Source of the DNA: an uncultured Gammaproteobacteria bacterium
GTDB lineage: Bacteria > Pseudomonadota > Gammaproteobacteria > Pseudomonadales > Pseudohongiellaceae
Length of the DNA stretch: 64,000 bases
Assembly: GCA_913060495.1 (NCBI GenBank)
Contig: CAJXRP010000003.1
Coordinates: 124,001-188,000 of the forward strand
Reading direction: 5' to 3'
The position numbers were made by a program, and so were the translations under genes. The stretch's first letter is position 1; each line of letters starts with the position of its first letter. This document shows positions 50,439-61,298 of this stretch, in pieces. The notes below the pieces were generated by a model. The model worked only from the letters and a program-made list of their open reading frames with translations. It was not told the DNA's origin and did not search any database.

Positions 50439-50555
50439 ATGAGTAAAGAGAAAAAGAGTCACAAAGAAGCAAAAAAGAAGGCCCTTCTAAACCCGAAAGA
50501 AAAGAAGGCAGCGAAGGCGGCAGCCAAGCAAGGAAAGAATGTTCTTGGTAACTAA
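50439..50555 (+). CDS. Lys/Ala-rich 38-aa microprotein (absent from ORF track)
   Basis: SD AGGAGAAG at 50426-50433; MSKEKKSHKEAKKKALLNPKEKKAAKAAAKQGKNVLGN*. Confidence 0.6.
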   Translation: MSKEKKSHKEAKKKALLNPKEKKAAKAAAKQGKNVLGN

Positions 50556-50598
50556 AGCTGCCTAGGACTATGGTTGAGCGAGTTGCATCTAGTACTGT

Positions 50599-51885
50599 CT
50601 ACAAGGCTTTGGCAAACCTAGCGCGGTGATTCAACTGACCAATAAAGGTGTGGATGTCGGAAATGGTAGAGCGCCAGTGCTCTTCCACTCGGATCTCGTC
50701 TTGAGCTTGCCGACCAAATACGACGACCTCATCTCCGGAGTTAATTCCCTCCCAGCCATCGGTCACATCGACCATAGTGGTATTCATCGACATGTTTCCG
50801 ACCGTGGGATAGCGGTTGCCACCGATTAAGACTTCCACCAGGTCAGCAGGAATTCCGTTAACTTTTCCGATAGGGATATTCGCCAGATAGCTGTCCCGTT
50901 GCAGTATGTAGTTACTGCCATACCCCACGGCGCTACCCTTGGGATAAAAAACAACTTGGCCTATTCTCGAATAGACCGACATCAATTGTTGTAGCGCCTG
51001 CGGCGCCTCCTTCTCCAACTTCTCCCCGAAAACTAACGAGCCAATGCGCACCATATCCAGATGCGCTTCTGGCAGACGTAGAGTCGTGGACGTATTTGCC
51101 ACATGGAGAAGAATATCGCGTCGCTCGAAGTCGCCATTCTCAATAATCCAATCGGCCGCTTCCAGGAAGCGCGTCAGCGCGGTACGTGTATCTGTAATAT
51201 CTTCCGCATCCGCATTAGGGAAATGAGTCATGATTCCTGCTATTTGAATATTCTCCAGCTTCAGTAGTGAAAGCAGTTGCTCTCTTATTGCCGGGACGTT
51301 TAAGTCGAATCCGTTCCTGGACATCCCGCCGGTATTCAAATTCAAGTGGATCTTTATGTTTCGGCCTTGTTGCACGCCCAGCTCTGAAAGAAGCTGCGCC
51401 ATTTGAAGATTGCCAACCATTTCTTCAACGTCGCCGTATACGTCTCGATTCGAATGTGTCTGAAGAAGTTCGTCATTGCTTGCTAGTCTCAAGCGTACGA
51501 TTGGCGTGTTCAGATGCATACTCCGCATGGTTGCTAAGGAGTGATTCTCTGTAACGCCGAAATAATTAGCACCTGCCATCTCAGCAATGTTCGCGAGCAT
51601 TTCCAAGCCATGTCCGTAAGCGTCGGATTTAATGACCACCATCATTTGAGTGTCGTCGCCTAGGAGTTGCGTTCTAAGCAATTGTATATTTTCATAGAAG
51701 GCTAGTTGATCAATTTCAATATAGGTGTGAGGCCGTTGATCTATACCGGCCTGTTCTCTGCCGGAATCTTCAATATGATCGAGTAGGGCCTGTGGACTAG
51801 TCTGGGCACTTAGACTATTAACTGCCAATAGTTGCAGCGCAAGAATGAGAAAGAAACTACGTGGCGTAGTGAAATTAGTTTTCAT
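50599..51885 (-). CDS. Alanine racemase family protein with signal peptide (periplasmic, broad-specificity-like)
   Basis: PLP-Lys motif VVIKSDAYGHGLEMLA; AVGYGSNYILQRDSYLANIPIGKVNGIP; signal peptide ending NSLSAQ. Confidence 0.88.
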   Translation of the reverse strand: MKTNFTTPRSFFLILALQLLAVNSLSAQTSPQALLDHIEDSGREQAGIDQRPHTYIEIDQLAFYENIQLLRTQLLGDDTQMMVVIKSDAYGHGLEMLANIAEMAGANYFGVTENHSLATMRSMHLNTPIVRLRLASNDELLQTHSNRDVYGDVEEMVGNLQMAQLLSELGVQQGRNIKIHLNLNTGGMSRNGFDLNVPAIREQLLSLLKLENIQIAGIMTHFPNADAEDITDTRTALTRFLEAADWIIENGDFERRDILLHVANTSTTLRLPEAHLDMVRIGSLVFGEKLEKEAPQALQQLMSVYSRIGQVVFYPKGSAVGYGSNYILQRDSYLANIPIGKVNGIPADLVEVLIGGNRYPTVGNMSMNTTMVDVTDGWEGINSGDEVVVFGRQAQDEIRVEEHWRSTISDIHTFIGQLNHRARFAKAL

Positions 51886-51914
51886 CTGCTTATGACCTTT
51901 ATGTAGAGAGGCGA

Positions 51915-53504
51915 CTAATCGTTTTTCGCATTCTGTCGGCGAATGATTTTTCCAGGGCGGGCGTCTGTAACTCTGCCCTTATCCCAAACAAGTTCTCCGT
52001 TTACCCATACGGCGTCAACGCCTGTTGAATATTGCAGGGAATCTTCGAAGGTGGCGTGGTCTTGAATTGACTCTGGGTTAAAAAGCACAAGATCGGCTGC
52101 AAAGCCTTGCTTGAGTGTGCCGCGATCGGTGATGCCCAAATTGCGTGCCGGCAGGCTGGTCATTTTTCTAAGGGCTTCGCTAAGTGATACTACATTTTTT
52201 TCTCTGACATAATTTGCCAGAAAGCGCGCAAAGGTTCCCTGACCTCTGGGGTGAGTATCATCGATGCCGCCGTCCGTAGTTATTGCAGTGAAAGGCCATT
52301 GCATGAAAGTCTGAATGTCCTGCTCTCCAATATTGCGTCCGATGACACGCTCATTGAGACCCTCTTGTTCCGCGCGTTGCAAGAGCTGCATCATAAGGTC
52401 TACAGGATCCAGACCCTGCTCAATTGCTAACTCCGCTAGTGTCTTTCCGGCATAAGAAGGTTCGCCCTCGTAATCCGAAATGGTAATGCTTGATGGTGCT
52501 GCAATAGAATTCAGACTATATTCCGCAGCGGCTCTATCTGAGTAGTCACGCTCGGGCATCAGAATTGCCATGGGCGCCTTCCAGCCATCATAGGGATAAA
52601 TGTCAGCAGTAATGTCTAGCCCTTCCTCTCGGGCATTATCTAGCTTCTCCAGAACGCTGCCAGCACCGCCGTGCAATTCATACATAGCGAGTTTGATGTG
52701 ACTAATGTTTGCGGGAATGTTTGCCTCTCTCGCAATAGTGAGCACTTCTTCTATGGCCTCGGTAACCTTGATGTCTTCACTTCTTATATGGCTTGAATAT
52801 TTTCCACCGTATTCAGCTGCTATCTTTGCTAGCTCGATAACCTCATTAGTTTCTGAGTAGAGTGATGGTTCGTATTCCAGTCCAGTAGATAAGCCCAGTG
52901 CGCCCGCCTCGAGATCGCGGCGCAACATAGTCGCCATCTGATTCAGCTCTTCACTGTTTGCTGCACGCCTAAAATCTTCTCCCATGACTATTTCCCGATA
53001 GCTATCATGGGGAGCGAAGTAGGCAAGATTGATTGCAGCGGGATTCTCTTGAAAGACTGAGAAATTGTGAGCGATAGATACGAAGGGGGCGCCAAATGTA
53101 GATGCGCCGCCGTCGAGTCCGCTGACAATCGTAGTTATACCTTGGCCAAGTGCGCTCTTTGGAGCTGGTTGCTGCATCAGCTTCGTATCATGATGGCTGT
53201 GTGGATCAATGAAGCCTGGAGATAGCGCCAGTCCATTCGCCTGCCAAATATTGTCCCCAGGCGACGCTGGATAGCTTCCGATTCCGCTAATGATGCCGTT
53301 CTCTATGCGCACATCTGCGTTCACGGGATCATTGCCTAGTCCATCATAGACAAACGCATTCTGGATTATCCATATTGAGGAAACAGAATCGTCGTCAATA
53401 GGTCCAACTTGTTCTGTACAAGCGGATAGGAATAACAGGAGAAGTCCCAGAATGCTTGTTCTGGTATTGCAGTTGCTAAACATCATGAGTAGATCGCGCC
53501 GCAT
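51915..53504 (-). CDS. N-acyl-D-amino-acid deacylase (D-aminoacylase, amidohydrolase superfamily), lipoprotein
   Basis: SPGFIDPHSHHDTKLM, GLSTGLEYEPSLYSETNEVIELAK, YSSHIRSED; lipobox-like LLLLFLSAC. Confidence 0.87.
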   Translation of the reverse strand: MRRDLLMMFSNCNTRTSILGLLLLFLSACTEQVGPIDDDSVSSIWIIQNAFVYDGLGNDPVNADVRIENGIISGIGSYPASPGDNIWQANGLALSPGFIDPHSHHDTKLMQQPAPKSALGQGITTIVSGLDGGASTFGAPFVSIAHNFSVFQENPAAINLAYFAPHDSYREIVMGEDFRRAANSEELNQMATMLRRDLEAGALGLSTGLEYEPSLYSETNEVIELAKIAAEYGGKYSSHIRSEDIKVTEAIEEVLTIAREANIPANISHIKLAMYELHGGAGSVLEKLDNAREEGLDITADIYPYDGWKAPMAILMPERDYSDRAAAEYSLNSIAAPSSITISDYEGEPSYAGKTLAELAIEQGLDPVDLMMQLLQRAEQEGLNERVIGRNIGEQDIQTFMQWPFTAITTDGGIDDTHPRGQGTFARFLANYVREKNVVSLSEALRKMTSLPARNLGITDRGTLKQGFAADLVLFNPESIQDHATFEDSLQYSTGVDAVWVNGELVWDKGRVTDARPGKIIRRQNAKND

Positions 53505-53629
53505 TGCGTGGATGAGCCCAGTAGAGACTGTTTCGGCGAGGATTCCACCGGCTTGGGGAGCCTGGGATTTCTCCCCAAGCTCAATAGCATGGACTTATCT
53601 GACGTTATAAGCACTCATTGATTTACTAT

Positions 53630-55168
53630 TTAGATCTCGACCGCCACCTTATAGGTGGGATCTTCGATGATATTTACATCGATAATCTTCTCAGCGTTCT
53701 TCAGTAGCTTCAGGCAGTCGGGGCTAAGATGGCGCAAATGTATCTCTTTGCCAGCCTTAAAGTATCTTTCGGTGATTTTGTTGAGGGCCTCGATTCCTGA
53801 CATATCATTCACGCGACTTTCTTTGAAATCGATGATTACGCTGTCGGGATCATTCTTGATGTCAAATTTCTCTGCAAACGCCTGTGCCGAGCCAAAGAAT
53901 AGCGGACCATAAATCTCATAGTGTTTTACGCCATCTTCATCGACATATTTTCTGGCACGAATGCGCTTGGCATTCTCCCAGGCAAATACCAATGCAGAAA
54001 TAATTACGCCAATCAATACAGCCAAGGCTAAGTTGTGTAGGAGTACAGTGATTGCCGCGACGATAAAGCCTACTAGATTGTCACGATTAGGCATCTTGCC
54101 TATGGCTCTTACGCTGGCCCATTCGAAGGTGCCGATGGCAACCATAATCATTAGGCCAGTGAGTGCTGCGATAGGCATCCGCTCAATGTAGTCAGCACCG
54201 AACATAATGAAGACTAATAGCATGACCGAGGCTACGATTCCCGACAGACGAGCTCGAGCACCTGAAGATATGTTAATTAGGCTCTGACCGATCATCGCGC
54301 AACCGCCCATGCCGGAGAAAAATCCCGTGACGAAGTTGGCCATGCCTTGAGCAATTGCTTCTTTATTACTCTTGCCGCGAGTCTCAGTAATTTCATCGAT
54401 CAAGTTCAGTGTAAGCAGGCTCTCGATTAAGCCTACGCCCGCCACAATAAATGCGTAGGGGAAGATGATGGTCAGTGTTTCCAGGCTAAACGGTAGGTCG
54501 GGTATATGAAAAGGTGGGAAGCCACCCTTGATGGAGCTGATGTCGCCAACGTTGCGCGTGTCCACATCGAAGCCAAGTACGATCGCTGTCACCACCAAAA
54601 TGGCAACCAATGAGGCAGGGATCGCCTTGGTGAGTCTGGGGAGTCCCCAAATAATAACCATCGTTAGGAAAACCAAGCCGAGCATCGTGTTTAGTTGCGA
54701 GCCAGTCATCCAATCGAGCTGACCATCGGCGTTCATGACTTTGAAGGAAGCTACCTGCGCAAGGAAGATAACGATTGCGAGTCCGTTTACGAAGCCAAAC
54801 ATAACGGAATGTGGGACCAGACGGATAAATTTACCCAGCTTCAGTAAGCCGGCAGCCATCTGAATAATTCCTGCGAGTATCACGGTGGCGAAAATATATT
54901 CCACACCGTGACTCTGAGCTAGGCTGACAATTACCACAGCAATGGCGCCAGTCGCGCCAGAGATCATACCGGGTCGGCCTCCAAAAATAGAGGTAATCAA
55001 GCCGATGCTAAATGCTGCATAGAGCCCAGTGAGCGGAGAAAGCCCTGCGATTAGTGCAAATGCGATAGCTTCGGGCACTAGTGCAATCGAAACAGTAATA
55101 CCTGATAAGACTTCTATGAGGACGTTTATTTTCTTCGAGCGGTCGTACAGATTAAACAGGTAGTTCAT
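53630..55168 (-). CDS. SulP family anion transporter with C-terminal STAS domain
   Basis: VEVLSGITVSIALVPEAIAFALIAGLSPLTGLYAAF; STAS SVIIDFKESRVNDMSGIEAL. Confidence 0.92.
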   Translation of the reverse strand: MNYLFNLYDRSKKINVLIEVLSGITVSIALVPEAIAFALIAGLSPLTGLYAAFSIGLITSIFGGRPGMISGATGAIAVVIVSLAQSHGVEYIFATVILAGIIQMAAGLLKLGKFIRLVPHSVMFGFVNGLAIVIFLAQVASFKVMNADGQLDWMTGSQLNTMLGLVFLTMVIIWGLPRLTKAIPASLVAILVVTAIVLGFDVDTRNVGDISSIKGGFPPFHIPDLPFSLETLTIIFPYAFIVAGVGLIESLLTLNLIDEITETRGKSNKEAIAQGMANFVTGFFSGMGGCAMIGQSLINISSGARARLSGIVASVMLLVFIMFGADYIERMPIAALTGLMIMVAIGTFEWASVRAIGKMPNRDNLVGFIVAAITVLLHNLALAVLIGVIISALVFAWENAKRIRARKYVDEDGVKHYEIYGPLFFGSAQAFAEKFDIKNDPDSVIIDFKESRVNDMSGIEALNKITERYFKAGKEIHLRHLSPDCLKLLKNAEKIIDVNIIEDPTYKVAVEI

Positions 55169-55687
55169 TTAGGTGTTTCTTAATCCAATAGTGTGTTCCA
55201 CCCCAAGCACAGAGCTTCGAGTGGATGTAGGTGCCTCTGACTAATTACAGAGCGCCCTAGTACTTAAAATCTTTCGGGTAGACTGCAGCCGTTCGGATAG
55301 GGAAGTACAGCAAGGGCGCGCACTTTACTATATTGGGCAGACTAAGAGAACAATAAAAGGGGCTAAATAGAAGGGTTTGGGTAAAAGCTTGGTTTTTGTG
55401 AACTAGTGCTTCGCTATACATCCCTCGGAAATAGGATATAGGCTCGTGTTGTAAAGCGATCGAATATCGACACCACTGGTATACGCAACTAGTGCATCTC
55501 CTTAGCAGCCAGAAGCTAGGTGCATGAGAATTTTTGTGTGATCGGCAGCTTGATAGCTTGAATGCTGCGTTATCAAGGCTAACTTACTAGGAAACTGTCT
55601 CTGCTCGATCTGACGATTTGGGATTCTTGGTAATCTCGACATTGAATATCTGCTATGATGCGCGGCCCAGATCAGCAGGCAACTCCA

Positions 55688-57070
55688 ATGAACGCCGTAC
55701 CATTTGCAGCTCTTCCTCTTAGGCCCGAACTTCTAGCGAGCATCGCGACGCTTGCCTATGATTCAATGACGCCAGTTCAGGCGCAGGCTTTACCGTATCT
55801 GCTCGAGGGCAAAGATCTGATCGCGCAGGCTAAGACTGGCAGTGGTAAAACAGCGGCGTTTGCAATCGGCCTGCTGAATAAGTTGGACGCACAGCTTTAT
55901 AGCAGCCAAGCACTAGTCTTATGTCCCACCCGCGAGTTAGCGGAACAGGTGGCGGCTGAGATTCGCAGGCTCGCGAGTGCGATTCCTAATATTAAGTTGC
56001 TAACTCTCTGCGGTGGCAAACCGATGGGTCCACAATTAGCCTCCTTGCGCCGTGATCCACACATCGTTGTAGGGACACCTGGTCGTATCCTCAAACATCT
56101 CGAAAAGCAGACTCTGCAACTGGGCTCAATAGAGACGCTGGTGCTAGATGAGGCTGATCGCATGTTAGATATGGGGTTTCTCGAAGACATTTCTAAGATC
56201 ATCGATGCGACCCCAGCTTCCAGACAGACGCTGCTGTTCTCTGCAACTTATCCCGAGGGCATCAAGGAAATTAGCGGTAGTGTACAACGCGATCCAATCG
56301 AAATTCGTGTTGAGGACAGTCACCACAGTCCAGATATCGAGCAGGTATTCTTTAAAGTAGAGAAGAGCGAGAGGATACAGACGCTTTTCAATGTACTTGC
56401 GCACTACCAGCCAGAGTCGACTCTTATATTCTGTAACACCAAGCAGCAGTGCCATGAGCTAGGCGGAGAATTACGTCAGCTCGATCTGCACGCGCTGGCT
56501 TTGCATGGTGATCTGGAACAGTTCGAACGTGATCAGGTTCTTGCTCAGTTCGCTGGGAAGAGTTCCTCGATACTTATCGCTACCGATGTAGCAGCGCGCG
56601 GTCTCGATGTTAAGGAGTTAGCTGCTGTCATCAATTTCGAACTTAGTCGCGACCCTGAAGTGCATATTCATCGCATCGGACGCACGGCTCGGGCGGGCAG
56701 TAAGGGGCTAGCAGTGAGTCTGTTCACCTCTTCGGATAAGCGACACTTGCAAGCTATCGAAGAGTACCAAGGTTCGGACGCGAAAATAGTGAGTACGGCG
56801 ACGCTGACCGTACCTGCAAACTTCAAGCTCTACCCGCCTATGGTCACGCTGTTCGTAAACGGTGGGCGCAAGGAAAAGGTCCGAGCAGGGGATTTGCTAG
56901 GCGCACTGACGGCGAGTGGCGAAATATCTGGCGCGCAGATTGGCAAGATCACACTGTTCGATAAGATTGCCTACGTCGCAGTCGAACAGCAGGTGGCAAA
57001 ATTAGCGCTAACGATTCTTGCCGATGGAAAGATCAAAGGCAGAAAATTCAGGGTACGCCGATTACGCTAG
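55688..57070 (+). CDS. dbpA: ATP-dependent RNA helicase DbpA (DEAD box)
   Basis: AQAKTGSGKTAAF, VLDEADRMLDMGF, FSATYP, HRIGRTARAGSKG plus DbpA RNA-binding C-terminus (VRAGDLLGALTASGEISGAQIGKITLFD); start set to MNAVPF. Confidence 0.92.
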   Translation: MNAVPFAALPLRPELLASIATLAYDSMTPVQAQALPYLLEGKDLIAQAKTGSGKTAAFAIGLLNKLDAQLYSSQALVLCPTRELAEQVAAEIRRLASAIPNIKLLTLCGGKPMGPQLASLRRDPHIVVGTPGRILKHLEKQTLQLGSIETLVLDEADRMLDMGFLEDISKIIDATPASRQTLLFSATYPEGIKEISGSVQRDPIEIRVEDSHHSPDIEQVFFKVEKSERIQTLFNVLAHYQPESTLIFCNTKQQCHELGGELRQLDLHALALHGDLEQFERDQVLAQFAGKSSSILIATDVAARGLDVKELAAVINFELSRDPEVHIHRIGRTARAGSKGLAVSLFTSSDKRHLQAIEEYQGSDAKIVSTATLTVPANFKLYPPMVTLFVNGGRKEKVRAGDLLGALTASGEISGAQIGKITLFDKIAYVAVEQQVAKLALTILADGKIKGRKFRVRRLR

Positions 57071-57390
57071 TAGCAATTCTGGCTTAGTAAGCTGACTTAT
57101 CTTTGCATTAGTTTCCTACAGTTATTGCTGGGCTGGGAGCAATGACTATGCGGTGCGCAATTACCAACAGCCTTTGACCTCTTCTCACAGTTCGAGGGTT
57201 CTGATAGATCTGCCACGTCGATCCAAGCCCCTCAATGGTGCTTATTCAAGTCATGTGCTGCGTGTTGAATCCCGATCGTTGCGAGCAGCTAGCGAGTGAC
57301 GCGAAACAGATTGAGCTTATCGCAACATTGTAAATTGATATTTTTCAATGTCACGATAGCTGTTTTAACTAACCCGCAATCCGGCCTCAT

Positions 57391-58698
57391 CTATTTCTTG
57401 TAGAGGCGGTACATCAACAGCGCCGCGCGTTTACTCTGACTTGGAAGGGCGGACATCAATGCGGTTTCGTCCACGGTGTGGCCGCCGGAACCACTTAGGC
57501 CTAATCCATCGATTGCCATTTCAACGAGCCCAGATGTAAAAGATACATCGGCAGCACCTGCAAGGCGCGGATTGACCGGGGCAACGCTGCCAAAGCCAAG
57601 GTCGGCACTGGCCTGACTGTAGACCCGTAACAAGTCAGCATTGCCATCGGTAGGCGCCAAGGGTGGGTAGCCGTCGCTGAATTCGATCTGCGCGCTAGTA
57701 TGTGGGAAATTAGCGGCGACAATTTCACGCATGGTACTGCGTGCTCTCTCTAATTGTTCTAGAGAAACTGCGCGTAGATCGCCAGTCACCAAGGCGCTTT
57801 CTGCCACTACATTGTTCTTGCCGAATGCCGTGCCGCTGCTCGTTTCGGTGTCGTGGGTAATCTCACTGCCACCTAAAATTCGACCTGGGTTGAAGGTAAG
57901 GTTTTCCTCCTGTTGCAGGTTCTCTAGAAACAGCAACAGTATGCGTGCAGTCTCATAGATTGCGCCCGGGCCGATGTCCTCGCGAAACACCTGTGATGAA
58001 TGTGCGGGCGTGCCCTTGACGTTTAACGTCCAACCCGAAGAGCCGCGTCGTGAAATATTAGCAGTTGCTGGATTTCCATCTCCGTCTTCAAAACCTATGG
58101 CAATATCCGCATATTCTGCAGCATCGATGATGGCTTTCTTGCTTAGCGAGAGTGGGTCGCCACTAAGTTCTTCGTCGCCTGTAAGAACTACAGTAATGTC
58201 CATGTCTTGCAGTAGGCCGGCCGCATTGAGCGCGCGCAGTGCTTGCAACATGATGATGTTGCCGCCCTTCATGTCAGTAGTGCCCGGTCCGGTGGCGCGC
58301 TCGGCATCGATTCGCACAAAATTTTGAAAGGGGCTGCTGGGCTCAAACACCGTATCTAGATGGCCAATCAGCAGAAGCTTTGGCCCCTCGCCGTCACCGC
58401 GCATCTCTGCGATCAGATGGCCTGCGCGACCAAACGCCGCGCCATCTTCCCATCGCGTGTCGAATCCTATCGCTTCGAAGTGGGGCATCATGTGATCGGC
58501 CACAGCGCGAACGCCTGCAAAGTTCATGGTGCCGCTGTTGATGTTGACGCTTTCAATGAGCAGTTCTTCGGCAGCACCGTTGCTGCTGTCAATGAAGGCG
58601 ACCATAGCCTGCTCAGGGCTATCGAGTTGCGCGAAAGCCGGCAGTTGGCAGCACATAGACAGAGATAACACGGCAGCATTGAATGTAAATCGTGACAT
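57391..58698 (-). CDS. Secreted M20 family metallopeptidase (carboxypeptidase G2-like)
   Basis: LLLIGHLDTVFEPSSPFQNF, GPGTTDMKGGNIIMLQAL, TGDEELSGDPLS. Confidence 0.9.
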   Translation of the reverse strand: MSRFTFNAAVLSLSMCCQLPAFAQLDSPEQAMVAFIDSSNGAAEELLIESVNINSGTMNFAGVRAVADHMMPHFEAIGFDTRWEDGAAFGRAGHLIAEMRGDGEGPKLLLIGHLDTVFEPSSPFQNFVRIDAERATGPGTTDMKGGNIIMLQALRALNAAGLLQDMDITVVLTGDEELSGDPLSLSKKAIIDAAEYADIAIGFEDGDGNPATANISRRGSSGWTLNVKGTPAHSSQVFREDIGPGAIYETARILLLFLENLQQEENLTFNPGRILGGSEITHDTETSSGTAFGKNNVVAESALVTGDLRAVSLEQLERARSTMREIVAANFPHTSAQIEFSDGYPPLAPTDGNADLLRVYSQASADLGFGSVAPVNPRLAGAADVSFTSGLVEMAIDGLGLSGSGGHTVDETALMSALPSQSKRAALLMYRLYKK

Positions 58699-58863
58699 TA
58701 AGAGTACCTTTGAGAGTGATGGGTTCGAGGACGCTGTTCATGTGTATTACAGCACTTAATGCATAGTCTCTGCCAATCCCATTAACAAAAGCGCATTCGG
58801 TTGATCTGGGGAAGTGGATCGTTACTCTTTGGCGGAGCAGGGTGTATTTGATCTCCTAGATGC

Positions 58864-60042
58864 TTAGTTCGCTGTGGCTCTGCCGGCATAGAAAAATACT
58901 GGAACGAGCAGTAGCAGTAAAGGCAGGGCGAATATCATCACGCCACTCCAGCCTATACTGGCCAATAAAATGCCGGCGCTGAGTGAGCCAAGTGCTTGCA
59001 AGCCAAAGACTAGAAAATCATTAATCGCTTGCACTTTAAATCGCTCTGAAGAGCGATAGCTTTGAGTGAGCAATGTGGTGCCGCCAAGAAAGAGAAAATT
59101 CCAACCTACACCGAGAAATACCAGCGTCCCCCAGTAGTCGATGAACTCGGGCTGGCCCCAGCCAATAAATATACAAATCACCATAAGGGCGAATCCCGCC
59201 TGGATGATTTTCCTAACACCAAACCAGGAGATCAGAAATCCACTGAAGAACGATGGAATATACATGGCAAGGATGTGGCTTTGAATGACTCGGGTTGTGG
59301 CATCTAAGGAATGGTGATCCATTTCGTGCATGCTAAGCGGCGTCGAGGTCATGATCAGGCTCATGATGCTGTATCCGATAGCAGCCGAGGCAATGGCAAG
59401 AATCAGTGTGGGTTGTTTGAAAATCTCTCCCAGAGGTCTACTGGCGGCAATCTGATCTTTTTTCTCGAATGTCGAATTCTGATAAAACACCAGCAAGATC
59501 AGGAAGGATATGCTCAGCATCGCTGCCATGCCTAGAAATGAGCCAACGTAATCGGGGAGCCCTTCGACGACACTGAAACGTCGTCCCACTTCTGGGCCAA
59601 GCAGCGCGGCGATTATGCCAGCTAACATTAGAAACGACAGGCATTTGGGAATTTGTTCACTCGGGACTGAATCGGCAACAGCGAAACGAAACTGCTGTAA
59701 GAAGGCGATGTAGTTACCGATCAGGAAAGCGGCGATACAGAACAACAAAAATGATTGTTGGTAGATGCCCCAAGCAGCAAACAGCGAAGCGAAGATGGCG
59801 AGTGCAGTACCGATAAGAAACCCGGCCTTTCTGCCCACTTTCGACATCAGGTAAGAGGCAGGTATTGTTGCGGAAGCAATGCCGGTTATTTGGATGGCAA
59901 TGGGGAGTGTAGCCCAATCGAGAGAGGGTGCGATCTGTGCCCCGACAATGCCGCCGAGTAGTACAAGAATTGGAGCCGCCGTTTGGCCAAAGCACTGCGC
60001 AAAGGTAAGAACGATCAAGGTTCTATAATTACTAAAATTCAC
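58864..60042 (-). CDS. MFS transporter
   Basis: 392 aa, about 12 TM; SYLMSKVGRKAGFLIGTALAI. Confidence 0.87.
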   Translation of the reverse strand: MNFSNYRTLIVLTFAQCFGQTAAPILVLLGGIVGAQIAPSLDWATLPIAIQITGIASATIPASYLMSKVGRKAGFLIGTALAIFASLFAAWGIYQQSFLLFCIAAFLIGNYIAFLQQFRFAVADSVPSEQIPKCLSFLMLAGIIAALLGPEVGRRFSVVEGLPDYVGSFLGMAAMLSISFLILLVFYQNSTFEKKDQIAASRPLGEIFKQPTLILAIASAAIGYSIMSLIMTSTPLSMHEMDHHSLDATTRVIQSHILAMYIPSFFSGFLISWFGVRKIIQAGFALMVICIFIGWGQPEFIDYWGTLVFLGVGWNFLFLGGTTLLTQSYRSSERFKVQAINDFLVFGLQALGSLSAGILLASIGWSGVMIFALPLLLLLVPVFFYAGRATAN

Positions 60043-60271
60043 TCGGGGGCTCCCGCTACGCTATGGCATTGTGTGAGAGCTGCTGCTCGCTGCGTAAGTC
60101 TAACCTATATAGAGCTCATCTAGTTCTGTGGAGTTGAGAAATTCAGCCGCATCTCTAATGTGTTTGATCTAAGGTCAATTGCTAGCTAGTTTGCGGTGTG
60201 TGGTATTGTTGCTTTCTCGACCCTTTTAGCTCTTTTAACTAGCACATAGATAGATTGAACACGGAGGAATC

Positions 60272-61282
60272 ATGAAAAATTCTCACCGCTTTCCCGGCGT
60301 CCTTGCCTGGGTAACCCTGTTATCTCTTTTTACCCTCTCGTTTGCAGGAATTGTATCAGCCCAGTCTAGCCCTCCTGCTTCGCCCCCTGCCGATTGGGGG
60401 CCTATGTCGATTAGCTTGGAGGATTTTGAATATCCCTATCCAGTCGAGTATATGAACCTAACTGTTTATGGCGAAGACGTGCGTATCGCTTATATGGATG
60501 TTGCGCCCACAGGACCAGCGAATGGACGTTCTGTGATTCTGCACCATGGCGGTCTTTACTACGGTTGGTACTGGAGCGAGCAGGTTAAGGCGCTGGCCCA
60601 AGAAGGATACCGAGTTGTGGTGAAGGATCGTTTGGGATGGGGAAAATCCTCCAAGCCGATAATTCCCTATAGTATTAATTTGTGGGCTTCTAATACCGCA
60701 CGATTGATGGATCATCTGCAGATTGAGGAAGCGGCCATTGTGGGCCACTCTATCGGCGGGCAAATGGTGACGCGCTTTGCTTTCCTTTATCCAGAACGCA
60801 TTACCCATCTTGTCACGGTGAACCAGGTAGGTCTTGCAGACCGTCGCCGGGGAAGAGGGTTTCGGCCGTTGACTGGCGAAGTCGATACGAATCCAAATAT
60901 GGAGGAGGTATATGCGGGCTTATTGCGTTGGGCAGACGATAACTATACGACCTGGCAGCCGAAGTTCTTGGATCATATGCGCATTCGCTATGGGCAACGA
61001 CTCGGTGGAGACTGGGCGCGGCTAGCTTATGTGGGCCAATTGACTAACCATATGCGTGCGATGGATACGGTAGTGAACGATAGGCAACATATCCAGACCA
61101 AGACTTTAGTTCTCGGTGGAGTAGATGATTACCCGACTTTTGCGGAAGAGGCGCGACAGGCTGCGGATGCTTTTCCAAACGGAGAAGTCTTTCTTATTCA
61201 GAACGTAGGGCATAATCCCCACGAGGAAGTGCCGGATGTAGTAAGTGCGGAGTTGATTCGATTTCTTGATTCTGGAAATTAG
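60272..61282 (+). CDS. Secreted alpha/beta hydrolase
   Basis: ILHHGGLYYGWYWSEQVKALAQEGYRVVVKDRLGWGKSSKP, AAIVGHSIGGQMVTRFA (GxSxG). Confidence 0.92.
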   Translation: MKNSHRFPGVLAWVTLLSLFTLSFAGIVSAQSSPPASPPADWGPMSISLEDFEYPYPVEYMNLTVYGEDVRIAYMDVAPTGPANGRSVILHHGGLYYGWYWSEQVKALAQEGYRVVVKDRLGWGKSSKPIIPYSINLWASNTARLMDHLQIEEAAIVGHSIGGQMVTRFAFLYPERITHLVTVNQVGLADRRRGRGFRPLTGEVDTNPNMEEVYAGLLRWADDNYTTWQPKFLDHMRIRYGQRLGGDWARLAYVGQLTNHMRAMDTVVNDRQHIQTKTLVLGGVDDYPTFAEEARQAADAFPNGEVFLIQNVGHNPHEEVPDVVSAELIRFLDSGN

Positions 61283-61298
61283 TTAGACGTGGTGTATC

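Noticed and set aside
57335-57348. TTGATatttTTCAA, FNR/ANR-like sequence
   Set aside because: Lies between the convergent dbpA and M20 peptidase genes, not in a promoter position; second half-site imperfect.
60167-60181. TTGATctaagGTCAA upstream of the alpha/beta hydrolase gene
   Set aside because: Spacing is one base too long for the FNR/ANR consensus.
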